In this document: positions 1 to 9,149 of the stretch, piece by piece | How positions within the stretch are numbered: position 1 is the stretch's first letter | Layout of the letters: each line of letters starts with the position of its first letter | Assembly (NCBI RefSeq): GCF_004359215.1 | Contig: NC_090616.1 | Span: 742,426-772,506, forward strand | Origin: Bremia lactucae | Taxonomy: Eukaryota > Oomycota > Peronosporomycetes > Peronosporales > Peronosporaceae | Reading direction: 5' to 3' | DNA: 30,081 nt | Notes under the pieces: generated by a model | The model's input: the letters and a program-made list of their open reading frames with translations, nothing else | Told to the model about the DNA's origin: nothing | Database searches by the model: none | Translations under genes and position numbers: made by a program

Positions 1-408
1 TCTCATTCGAAGGCTCATAATCAGCCGCCTGACGGGTATCAGGCGACTGTTCCATCCTCCCCGAGTCGGCCATTTCGTCCGACTCGCACTCATAATCGAC
101 CTCTAAAGAGGGGTCGTACTCACGTGGTGAATCACCACGTGCACTCGCAACACCAAGTGTTGTGCGAGTGGAAGACACTACGGTAGACGGAACGTCTACC
201 GCAAGAGATAACAATGCGTCACCCGCGGCTGCACGAACCGCAGCCGAAGGTTCAACACTATCCTCACCCCGCATGAATTGTTCCTTCATGCGATGGAATT
301 TAAAATGATGGATCTGACCAATCAAAATCATTTTAAAAATTAAGTGGTCATTTAGCGACCACTCCACCTAATGACATTCAGAGTGATTGTCGTTTAAGGG
401 AGGGGTGA
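1..408 (+). pseudogene. TyB Ty3/gypsy element, 3' end of internal region (tail of pol and polypurine tract)
   Basis: This is the 3' end of an LTR retrotransposon whose body lies left of the window. Frame 1 is open from the first base to a TAG at 184-186 (61 codons, basic, Pro/His/Arg-rich). I take it as the carboxyl tail of the pol polyprotein because it sits where pol should end, but no domain is recognisable in it. From 187 to 395 no reading frame is convincing. A purine run, AAGGGAGGGG at 396-405, lies just before the LTR and fits the polypurine tract that primes plus-strand DNA synthesis. The whole stretch is packed with perfect inverted repeats (for example 62-86, 121-141, 182-200, 270-292, 301-335), which are treated as a finding. 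Confidence 0.6.
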
Positions 409-859
409 TGTAACGGGGTGTATCGTTACATGAAATTAACAATAAAAGATTGTTAATTAATATTATCCAAAAGGTAGATAATATTTGGAGGAAATTACTT
501 TAAATAGTAATTTCCTGAATTCTTATCCATAAATAGGTATAGACCATTATGTCTATTTATTCCGCAGACTAATCAGCTGTAGAAGTAATCAAAGAGAGTT
601 ACGAGATAAGATAGATAAGAATTCATTTACATGTTTAGTATTAGTTTATAGTTAAGACAACATTTACAAAGATAGATTAACAAAGACACTTAACTATATT
701 AATACAGTTTTCATTTTACCCTCTTAAGCTAACTTGCCTTAAGAGAAGTCTTCCTCTATACGTACAGTGTACGTTACTTAATGAGAGGCACCACTCACAT
801 CTGAAGCAGTGTGAAGTGGACTTGTACTGAAACAGTACAAGTCGCAGTGCCCCGTTACA
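409..859 (+). repeat. Complete LTR of TyB (3' LTR), 451 bp
   Basis: The segment begins TGTAACGGGG and ends CCCCGTTACA, a perfect 10-bp terminal inverted repeat with the TG...CA ends usual for LTRs. It follows a polypurine tract, so it is the 3' LTR of a plus-strand element. A second copy lies at 20075-20513, a diverged relative at 19147-19599 and a partial one at about 23060-23200. The first 7 bases pair with CGTTACA at 424-430, so the end of the LTR is itself a hairpin. Further hairpins fill the LTR (435-457, 459-485, 489-516, 721-745, 819-843). The base after the LTR is within MULE coding sequence, so the element inserted into that gene; TGCAT at 860-864 could be the target duplication, but the other flank is outside the window. 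Confidence 0.9.
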
Positions 860-2470
860 TGCATGGACGGACAAGGTGATGCATTTCAAAAATACCTAAA
901 CGTCGGCAGTTGAAGGAGCAAATTCAGCGTTTAAACGTTATCTTCGAACATCTACAAGTAATCTAGATCTCGTCCAGACAAGAACGAATCAAGCCATTGA
1001 GCAGCAAGCTCGAAAGCTTGAATCGAACATTGCCAGCGAACGCATCATAACCCACATGCATTCCGCGGTTGTGTAGCTTACGAGCAGCTGACTGGAAGTG
1101 TGTCTGTTTTTTGCCCTACAAAAAATCGAAAAGCAACGCAATATACCGGAAGATGATTTGAGGAATGCGTGCAGTCATACGCTGCGCAGGACTATGGGAC
1201 TACCATGTGTGGATGATATTCATGAGCTTTGCATTTGTCCCAATTCTCTAAAATTGATACACCAGCACTGGCACCTATGCGACATCAATCACGAAGAAAA
1301 ACAGAAGGTGCCAAGGAAGTTTCCATCATGTCAAACAGCATTGCTTCATTTCAGCTCAATTTGAAAGCACTAGAAACCCCATAGTTAAATTTGTTGCCAA
1401 CCCAACAGTCAATCATGCATGCAAAAATTTCGGAATCGGCAATTGGAAATAATTCGGCCCTTGTTGTGCCATTAGTTGTGATGGCAAAAGGACGTCCACT
1501 TGGAGCCCGAAAATAAAACTCGGATTTCATCAACAAAGTGGGAACCATCAGCATTTAAGCACGCAATAAAGCCGAAACGGCGATGCAAAAATTGTTCTCG
1601 GGAGGGACACGATATCTGAAAATGTCTCACATGGATTTCCAAACCACCACCTTCCAGTAAGCAAAACGAAAGGCCATTTCAAATTCCGATGACATATTTT
1701 TTAAGTAATCTTTTCTTCTTGGCATTATCAGAACATGCATCCTCCTCTGATATCCCCTCTTCGCTTATCCTGTCGCCATAAAATGGCAATGAATTCAGTA
1801 AAGGAAACAAAATTGATAAAAAAAATCTAAAACTTCATATAAAATTCAAACTTATATTTTTCCTCGTCATTTCCAGAACATGCATTCATATCCAATATCC
1901 CTGAGTCTGTTAAAGCATACATTGAAAAGGCCCTAGATGGCAAGGTGATGGGGGGAGACTGTGGTTACCGAACCGTCGCCATAATTCGTGGGAGATTAGA
2001 AGATGAATGGCAATGTCATCAAAAGCACCTCAGAGCGGAAATTATGGAGAACGAACATTATCATAAAGAAAGTACCGGAGTTGGAGACGAATGTTAAGTA
2101 GAAGAATGTTAAATTTGGTCATATGGGAAGACGGACCATGCAGTTTTGAGCACGGGATGTACTTCCCCGAGTTCGGTCATGTTCTCGCGAACTTTTATGG
2201 CCGGCCAGTACACTTCTTCAGTGCAGAGCAGATGATTGCGTTTCTCCCACACAGAATAAGTTTGACAGCAGCCAAGCCAATGGCCTGTGCATTTGTTGAT
2301 GGAAACCACTTTGTACCGAACTTCTTGAGGCCAAATTCTCCTGTACCTCTCAGTGCACGTAGCTGCAAACGTTTTACATCAGTAAAGGCCCAGGTTTGGT
2401 AGAAACCTTTGAAAGCACAAATTAGAACTCTGTCAGTGATGCAGAAAGAGTTTGAGAGAGAAACCCCCAT
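860..2470 (+). pseudogene. MULE-family transposase C-terminal part fused to an OTU-like cysteine protease, degenerate
   Basis: Reading from 861, pieces in shifting frames resemble oomycete Mutator-like (MULE/FAR1) transposase: AWTDKVMHFKNT, a stop, then TSAVEGANSAFKRYLRTSTS; next, from 1098, a segment with TLRRTMGLPC and HQHWHLC, the SWIM-like region late in these proteins. A KGRPLGA linker follows near 1490. A CCHC zinc knuckle (C-X2-C-X4-H-X4-C) lies at 1584-1625, spoiled by one stop. An OTU-like domain comes next, with GGDCGYR (candidate nucleophile Cys codon at 1960-1962) and, in another frame, FVDGNHF (candidate His codon at 2307-2309). MULE-OTU fusions are known in eukaryotic transposons. 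Here the gene is dead: at least three frame changes and several stops, and its 5' half is cut off by the TyB LTR. Family assignment rests on pattern memory without a database search. Confidence 0.7.
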
Positions 2471-2607
2471 TTACAACTCCCTATTTTCATATATATTTAT
2501 TATAAGTAATTCATTGAAGAAGCCCTTCCGGTCTTTTGATTATTTTTCTATGGGCAGTATTTAAAACATTATCTTCTGTGATGGGAGGTTTAAATGAAAG
2601 TTGCTGA

Positions 2608-2692
2608 GTGGAAATAGTAAGTGGTTTGATTGGTCAGATTCCACGTGGCTGGGTGGAAATAGCAACTTCGGTGGGTGGAAATAGTAGGTCCC
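2608..2692 (+). repeat. Repeated GTGGAAATAG motif, candidate 3' terminal repeat of the MULE
   Basis: GTGGAAATAGTA (2608-2619), GTGGAAATAGCA (2653-2664) and GTGGAAATAGTA (2675-2686) are near-identical and the tract ends TAGGTCCC at 2692. Reversed, it would start GGGACCTACTATTTCCACCC, the kind of end a MULE terminal inverted repeat has. TTAATTAAG at 2693-2701 would then be one copy of a 9-bp target duplication. The matching 5' end is outside the window, so this remains inference. Confidence 0.4.
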
Positions 2693-3202
2693 TTAATTAA
2701 GGGTAATGTTAACGGCACAACTAAAAAATAAGAGAATTGTTAGTCACTCCCTTTTCAGTTAGATTTTTTCACTTTCCTTTAAGTCAGAATTCACAATATA
2801 AAACATTCAGTTTTTTAATGAAGTGACACTGATATGGGATGAATGTAATTGATGCATGTTCACAGCAAAGAATTCTCCAGAACCTGGTGGACGTGCGTCA
2901 TAACGAAAACGTCCTAGTCTCCATACCCTAAGGCTCCCTGCATTCTAGTACATTTTTGTGCTGTAAGACATCTATAATCTCATCAGCGGTAAGGCACTTT
3001 TCAGGATCTTGCAGCAAACAACATCGGCCAAATCTCAAATTTATTTGGGGCAATAAAATAAAAGCTGCAGGCTCAAAATGCCTTCATCTACCAAATTCAA
3101 AATCTCGGCTTTTTGAATTTTGCCACGTTTCCATAAATTGCTGCAATTCAATACGGATAATCGTCCGTGTAAATCTCCGACAACACGACTCCTATGAATA
3201 GA
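2693..3202. other. Spacer between MULE and TyA, AT-rich, apart from a possible kinase fragment
   Basis: Roughly 500 bases between the candidate MULE end and the TyA LTR. Apart from the weak minus-strand kinase-like fragment listed separately, I see no gene, RNA or repeat here. Confidence 0.5.
2943..3190 (-). pseudogene. Possible protein-kinase C-lobe remnant
   Basis: On the minus strand one frame reads INLRFGRCCLLQDPEKCLTA followed by DEIIDVLQ. This resembles the end of a protein-kinase C-lobe (pattern [LI]xxxCLxxDPxxRPTAxEIxxxL). The Arg of the usual RPTA is Leu here (CLTA). Upstream in the same frame there is a stop, and no catalytic loop or DFG is visible, so at most this is a short relic of a captured or decayed kinase gene. 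The match is short and could be chance. Confidence 0.25.
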
Positions 3203-3722
3203 TGTTTAGGCAGGCACGTCTATTGCGGCCACGCTCTACTTAAGCAGACATCCTAGCACAGCGAGGAAGCGGTTTGATTGTCTTCTCTCACATGCAGTGA
3301 GGTTGTTGATGGGCGCCTAAGCGACCTCACCTAACAAACTAAGTGCCTTAGTACAAGAGACGTCACGGGAGCGGTAATCCGGCCCAACGTGCGCTCTTAC
3401 GAACTAGAAAGTAGTTTCCAAACTGATTTATATTTGACCGTATAAAATATAAAACCTATTCTAGCCAATGATAGATGCCATCTCTGTAGATATGCACTTA
3501 GATGTATTGCGAGCGTATTATTCTAAATACCTCGTATTTTGGATGACGCTAGGCGTCATCCTTCCAATGTGGATGCACCTTTGTGCACAACATACACAAG
3601 GGTGGGTCATAATGTGAACCACACCCAAGTGGTGGGTCTAATTGCTTCACTTAACAAACTGACCGTTCCCTTAAGCACACAAATTGTACATAACGGGGAT
3701 TGTGTAACATAGGGCAACTTTA
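3203..3722 (-). repeat. TyA 3' LTR (left copy)
   Basis: It matches 10024-10526 over its whole length with scattered substitutions and small indels. It starts TGTTTAGGC at 3203. A natural end would be GTGTAACA at 3709, giving TGT...ACA termini, but both copies still agree over the next 13 bases (GGGCAACTTTA), so the true end may be near 3722. It holds a hairpin with GGATGACGC/GCGTCATCC arms (3541-3561). The divergence between the two LTRs shows the insertion is not recent. Confidence 0.85.
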
Positions 3723-3843
3723 ATTCGCTCCCCTAAGAACGAAGTTACATTTCGAAATTCGTCAACGAGAAGCGAGAAACTGCGGCTGCGTTACGCGCCG
3801 CTTAGTTCTGTTAATCACGCTTACGACCAGTACGGCACCAAAC

Positions 3844-5230
3844 ATGCCACTTAAAAGGAGCCAAGCTGGTGGTTCGTCTGCAAAGACACCCACTCAACCA
3901 CGTACGAAGCGCACGCGCTGCTGTTGACACGCTGCTGTCGCTCAGTGCCACGGTTACAACGCCGACAGCTACTGCTGCTGTCTTAACTGGACCGTTTGAT
4001 CCAGCCCACTTTCACGGTGATAATGTAGATCCGTCGCTCACTGTCAATTACAATGAGTCGACACCGCTGCCATCACCTCATAGTAGTGATGAGTACAGCG
4101 AGCTAACGCGGAAGGATTATGGAGTTTTACTACCCACCCAAACTTCACTAATTGTACATAAAATGGAGACAACAACGTTTTCCAATGCTGTCTCGTCGTC
4201 TGCGCTGGCTAGCGTAGCAAGCACTAATGAGAGCGCTGTCCAAAAAGGCGCGGCTGCTTCTCAGTCGGGTAAAACCACAATACCCTAGAGCGCGCTATTC
4301 TAGACGCGTTTTTAATTCATGGAAGGCTCAGGGAAAATCGCTTGGACGTATTTTCCCGATCCCGGTCGTGTTGCTTCAGATGATACGCCCAACCAATACG
4401 AGGCGGAACTCACGCCCTTTCAACCGCATTACGATGCAATGTAACAGCGGTCGCAGCGAATTAATTTCGCCCGCTTGCATGTAAAAAAATCATGGGCGGT
4501 ATTGTGCCCCCGGTTTCTTCCCACTCCTGCTAATCCATTTCAGACTATTGGAGAGGCCTCGGCTGGTGCTCCTTTTCATAGGCAGTCACCAAGCGGAGCA
4601 CATCAATACGAAGGGTATCGATCAGTTCCCAAAAGTCGAAACTCGTCGGGTATACCCTCCACTGGACGAGGATTTGATACTTCTGCCTCATGGAGCGGGG
4701 GACAAGCAACCTTCCAAAAAGGAAGTGTTGGTTCCCACCCGCATCCAGCAGTGCAGGCGGCTCCCGATAAAAGTAGCCATCTTGCCCACCTACTCGCGGC
4801 TGCTATACCCGCGTCCGTTCAGTCGCAGATATTAAGCGCTTTTGGAAGTCGCATTGGATATCTCGAGGGTCAAGGCTTGCGAATGACCTCGGATCTTCAC
4901 GATGTCCGCGCGAAGGGTTATCAGGGTTATGAACGCCTGAAATTTTGGCTTGACATCCTGAAGAAATTGATGCAAAGGGACCCGCATTACGCGCGTGGTA
5001 TCCCTCCCTCTCCGAGTCCCTATCGTCGCGGGAGAAGTCATTCGGCTGAAAGTTTTGCACCTTCTCCATCTCCCCGCCTGATCGACGCTCGACTCACAGT
5101 CGGCGTCACCATCGGTTATCTTAAACGGATGGGGTTATGTCATCCCTTCTGGATCAACATACGGTTTCAGACGACCCACGTAAAATACGGGTGCGTCTTC
5201 TTATACGGGGGAAGGGCGAGCCTATAATTT
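3844..5230 (+). pseudogene. Opposite-strand ORF remnant between TyA pol and its 3' LTR
   Basis: On the plus strand, against the direction of TyA gag-pol, an ATG at 3844 (MPLKRSQAGGSSAKTP) opens a frame that shifts once near 3930. The next frame is open to 4288 (Ser/Thr/Ala-rich, with GPFDPAHFHGDNVDPSLTV). After more shifts, a 250-codon open frame covers 4475-5227: Ser/Gly/Pro-rich in its first half, then a helical stretch (SRIGYLEGQGLRMTSDLHDV; GYERLKFWLDILKKLM), then an Arg/Ser/Pro tail. I do not recognise the family. A comparable plus-strand remnant lies at the same position in TyC (25670-27450). It could be an accessory antisense gene of the element, as some plant Ty3/gypsy lineages carry, or part of an unrelated insertion. 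Confidence 0.4.
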
Positions 5231-5294
5231 AGGTCTTAAACCTCGTCTCCCACCGTAACGGCCCAATGTAACGTAGCAATAATTTCGTAGTTCT

Positions 5295-6740
5295 CTGTAT
5301 TTGATGTCAAAGTTGAATACAAGCCGGGTAAGTCGAATGTCTTGGCTAACGCTATCGCGCAGACCAGACTTCGAGATAAGATACCAGGAAAGTGTGTCCA
5401 GTGCTAAAGCCCAGTCTGAGTTGTTAACGGTGGCATCCATTACGGCCCACCACGTAACGAGCTCGTTAGCCTATGAAATATAAGAAAGCTATAGTCAGGA
5501 CGAACATTGTCACCTGCTGTTGAATCACTTCGGTGGACCTTTCCGTCGCAACTGAAAGCTAAGCTAAATCACTTTAGCTATAGCGATGGTCTATTATGGC
5601 ATCAGCTGTCACCTTGTGATCCCTTGAGAATCTATGTGCCTCTTGACACAGATCCCAAGCTGATGATCGTTCACGAGCTCCAGGATGTGCCATCAAGCGA
5701 GCATCTGGGCCGTGTCAGAGGAATTTTGCTGGCCACACCTATATGGCCAACTATATTCGCTCGTGCGAACAGTATCAGCCCGTTAAGCCTGCACCGCCCA
5801 GCAGTGCGCCACTGAAGCCGCTACCAACGGGTTGTTGGAAGTCGGTAAGTCTAACTTTCATGTTTCGCATGCCGCTTGACCACAAGGGTCGAATGGGGCT
5901 CGTCGTCTCTGTAGACAGACAGCAAAATAGTGCATTTAGGACCCTCTAAAACATCGATCACAGGCAAAGGCAACTCTCTTGTTCCTGGATCATGTATACC
6001 GACTGCACGGGATGCCCGCGTACATAGTATCTGACTAGGATCCACGTCTTACGTCAGATTTTTGGCGACATGTGTTTGGCAGCTAGGTAGCAAGCTCAAT
6101 ATGTCGATCGCAGATCATCGCCAGACCGATGGCAAAACAGAACGTGCAAATCGGGTCGTGGCGGATGTACTATGCAAGATAGCGACTCCCAAAGAATGGA
6201 GCAAACAATTGCCCTTTAGGGAGTTCGCTATAAATTACATTGTCCACGCCAGTGCGGGTGAGACATCGTTTTTTATAAAAACGGACTGCGCCATCCTCGG
6301 ACGCTAGTCTCGTTTGTGCGCAGCCCGAGTCTTAGTGGGTAAGGACCTCTCACTACGCTCGGTGCGAAAGAGGGACATATTTAGTCAATATGACGATGAC
6401 CCGCGAGTGTATCATGTTAACGACAGAAACTTGCCCTAGTGACCCTGCCAGTTTAGCAGTGGTTAATAAAACTACGTCCTGCGACCGACCTCTCGGCGGT
6501 GTCATAGGTGAGTTAGATGCAGAAAGCGTGAGCGAGGCTCTACGCTTTGTGCATGAGCGATTAGCCATAACACGAAATGTCCGATACACGATGGCAAACG
6601 CACAGGATAAACAAAAAGAATATGCGGACCGAAATGGTCGCAAAACTATTGAACGCTTTAGAATGGGGGAAAAGTGCTGTTAAGAACTGCTTCCCTACCT
6701 AAAAATGCAATTTTTGTACCTGGAGGTAGAATGTAAGCCA
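5295..6740 (+). pseudogene. TyB pol fragment (RNase H tail and integrase) embedded in TyA
   Basis: Plus-strand frames give the RNase H to integrase junction (EYKPGKS...IARRPDFE near 5320-5370), a zinc-binding and core integrase (GLLWHQLSPCDPLRIYVPLD; YIRSCEQYQPVKP; PTGCWKSVSLTFMF; then LNMSIADHRQTDGKTERANR near 6100-6150), and the C-terminal part (AQDKQKEYADRNGRK near 6600-6645). The last part is nearly the same DNA as 29620-29800, which assigns it to TyB, not TyA. Several stops and shifts break it. The core integrase Asp and Glu cannot all be placed because of the damage. Homology to the other TyB copy stops near 6735 and TyA RNase H begins, on the other strand, at 6816. Confidence 0.75.
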
Positions 6741-6815
6741 TCATGCCATTCTAGGCGAGAGGTGCGGTGAGTTTATAGAGGTCCGCATTGATGCGTGATC
6801 CGTATAAACCACAAA

Positions 6816-7046
6816 TTATTTGGTGCCCAATAGGTGCACTCGAAACTTGACAAGAGCATACTTTATTGAAAGTAGCTCGATGTCATGCACGGGGTAATTC
6901 AGCTCCAAGGCTTTTAAAAGCTGAAGCAGATTAGAGATGGCACGGTCAACGCCGTCGTCATCCATCTGCATGAGCGCGCTGCCGATTGCAAAATTGCTTG
7001 CATCGCAGACGACGCTATAGGGCTTATCCGGGTCTGGCAATGCCAA
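6816..7046 (-). pseudogene. TyA RNase H domain, truncated
   Basis: The 76-codon open frame has the RT-associated RNase H pattern: YSVVCDASNFAIGSALMQ with the catalytic Asp of CDAS, then NYPVHDIELLSIKYALVKFR with the Glu of the second catalytic strand, ending HLLGTK. The usual continuation after this point (the TDH segment) is missing because the frame runs directly into the plus-strand TyB fragment. The break point is therefore near 6815. It lies directly downstream, in transcription order, of the RT at 7127-8170. Confidence 0.75.
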
Positions 7047-7126
7047 GATAAGTGTCTCTACAAGAGATTGCGTTACGATTTAAACGCATCTTCTTGTTCT
7101 TTTAACCAAACAACTCCGTTTCTTTT

Positions 7127-8170
7127 TTAGGAGGTCAGGTACTGAATTTGTTCTCTCCGCATAATTATTGCTATACTTATGTAAGTAATAGCAGGCCCTA
7201 GGTATTGGCGCAAATCCTTCACTTGTCGTGGGATTGGCAATTCCTTTACTGATTCTTCCTTGTCTAAGTCTGCTCGTACACCATGTGTACCTACGATGCA
7301 GCCCAGCACAGGTATCACGGAGGCCCATATGACGCACTTTTGCAAGTTGACGTACAATAGGGGGTCCTCCAGAGTCTGCAACACAGCGTGCAAATGACGA
7401 TTGTGCAACTCTATTTCGCTCAGCCCGTCCTCGGCCCTGCTATGCACGAATACTTCGTCAAAGTAATGAGACGCGTAGGCACGGTGCTGACGCATCACGT
7501 GAGCCACCAATCGGTTAAATATCGCTGGTGCGTTTTTCAGAGATTGGGGCATCGCAAGCCACTACCGCTTGGGGTTGCTTACTGCGGTTTTGGCTACATC
7601 GGACTCTATCATGAGTACCTGCTAGTAGCCATCTTCTTAAAATCCAACGCGGAAAAGATAGTTGACTTTCCCATGGAGTTCAATAGAACATCTTTTCCCG
7701 GATTAGGCGTTGCGGACGTATGGTCGCCGTGTTCAGCTTATTGTAAGCATGAACCACGCGCCATCCACTTGTGGCTTTACCCAAACAAAAGGTCGGGCTG
7801 TAGTGAGGCGACTTGCTCTCACGTATCTGTCCCGCCTAGGCTCGCTTGTCGAAGAACTCATCAATATAATCGACTTGTTTTATCGGCAACGGCCATTGCC
7901 TGGTCACAAAACACTTGGTGCCAGGTTCGAGGTCTATCTCGTTCCCGATGCCCCTACCTGCTGGTTGGCGGCTCGGCACTTCTTCTAGGAACATATCGCG
8001 ATGTTTCAACAGAACTTCAAAGAACGGACTGTCACTCAAGGCATCCCAACCTTGAGCAGCGAACGGTTTCTTTTGTCCATTTCTAGGACGGTCTCGTCCA
8101 TTGTGGACGACGAGCAGCAGTCTACCAAGTTCTCGTCTGGAATTGGTGTGACTACTTCAGGGATCTTTCC
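7127..8170 (-). pseudogene. TyA reverse transcriptase, broken
   Basis: Read right to left, 8039-7836 gives the region before the fingers (EIDLEPGTKCFVTRQWPLPI). 7835-7553 gives broken pieces including GKDVLLNSMGKSTIFSALDF with the first catalytic Asp region. 7552-7127 gives MPQSLKNAPAIFNRL, the YFDE box, and the thumb-like segment with LQKCVIWASVIPVLGCIVG. The family box is Y[FV]DD; here the codon at 7456-7454 is GAA, so the second Asp is Glu. That, with stops and shifts between the pieces, makes an active enzyme very unlikely. The fold is typical of chromoviral or oomycete Ty3/gypsy RT. Confidence 0.8.
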
Positions 8171-8639
8171 TTCCTTTAGTTAGGACAGGAACAGATCCCC
8201 CACGACATCTACGAGAGTTTAATTATCTCCTCGGCAGATTTAGATACTTGCCGGAGCATCTCAACTGAGGATGCCTCCGCAATTTTGTCTTTGACGGCCT
8301 CGAGCACCTCATTCGAAGGCCCGTCCTCTTGAATAAGATCTGATCTGAAGGTCACTTGTTTTGACGTGCCTTTTAATCGTTCTTAATGTCAGGTACTCGT
8401 TCTTCGAGTCACCACGACCTTTGATATAGAATGGGGTGCCGATGCTCTCTCGTCTAACGCACCCCTTCCAACCGCACCAGGCTCTAGGCACTGTGTCGGT
8501 TCTTGCGACGCTTGGCTTCCTGTTACCTCGCCGTCTACTGCCACATGCTTATGGCTCTGTGCAGGACATTCGAACGCATGACTACTTCTCATCGTCCTTT
8601 TCACTACCCCAGTCTTCACGAGCTGGGTAGGAATTGGTG

Positions 8640-8900
8640 ACGTTTAACATCTCGTCAGCGCACCCTCAACCGTGTTCGACACGACATCAGTTGCATAGGC
8701 CTCTCGCAGGAGCTCATTCTTTCCGGTGTCCTGCGTAGAGTTCGAAACTGTGCGTGTGTGGCAGTCTATCCATGGTTGGTGTTTGCCAACCATGGTATGC
8801 CTAGAATGAGGTCATACGGACTCTCCATACCTAGCACTGTGAACTTCCCCTTACACAAGAAGTAACTAAAGCTGAAGGCAAGTTCAACTTAAACTCCCTC
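8640..8900 (-). pseudogene. TyA retropepsin-like protease remnant
   Basis: On the minus strand around 8835-8740 one frame reads PYDLILGIPWLA and, one base out of frame, KHQPWIDCHTRTV. Together these are the characteristic DLILGMPWLxxHxPWIDW end of the protease in oomycete and plant Ty3/gypsy elements. A small indel separates them. The DNA for PWL and QPW forms a perfect 10-bp-armed hairpin (8770-8779 with 8786-8795). The active-site D[ST]G segment expected upstream (higher coordinates) was not found in a clean frame. Confidence 0.6.
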
Positions 8901-9149
8901 AGACTTTACCAGTGCGTTGTTCGCTGAAAGTTGCCTCTTCTCGCTTGCTTTTCTGGCAATGTGATTCAAACACCGCCGGTCTCTGTTTTAGAGCCGCGAC
9001 TTTAAAAATATATATGTGATGCACCAAATTCACAAGAAGGGTCATCACACGGTCGTAGCCTCGTACTCGAGCGCTATAGACCAGCAGGGTTGAGGTCAGA
9101 AATTTCGAAACCGAGGGACTGTGCTACTCATTTTTTCGATAACTCTGAA

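Noticed and set aside
121..170. Adjacent strong hairpins as intrinsic (bacterial-type) terminators or attC-like sites.
   Set aside because: The window is eukaryotic nuclear DNA, no T-run follows, and the hairpins continue through coding sequence.
2607..2692. The three GTGGAAATAG repeats as a minisatellite or CRISPR-like array.
   Set aside because: Spacing is uneven (45 and 22 bp) and only three copies exist; a transposon end explains them better.
3203..3722. Reading TyA as a plus-strand element because an ORF with ATG follows the left LTR at 3844.
   Set aside because: Gag knuckle, protease, RT and RNase H are all on the minus strand, and the PBS and purine tract also fit minus orientation.
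7388..8086. Plus-strand 232-codon frame as a gene.
   Set aside because: It lies opposite the TyA RT, whose motifs are clear on the minus strand; it is a shadow frame with no domain of its own.
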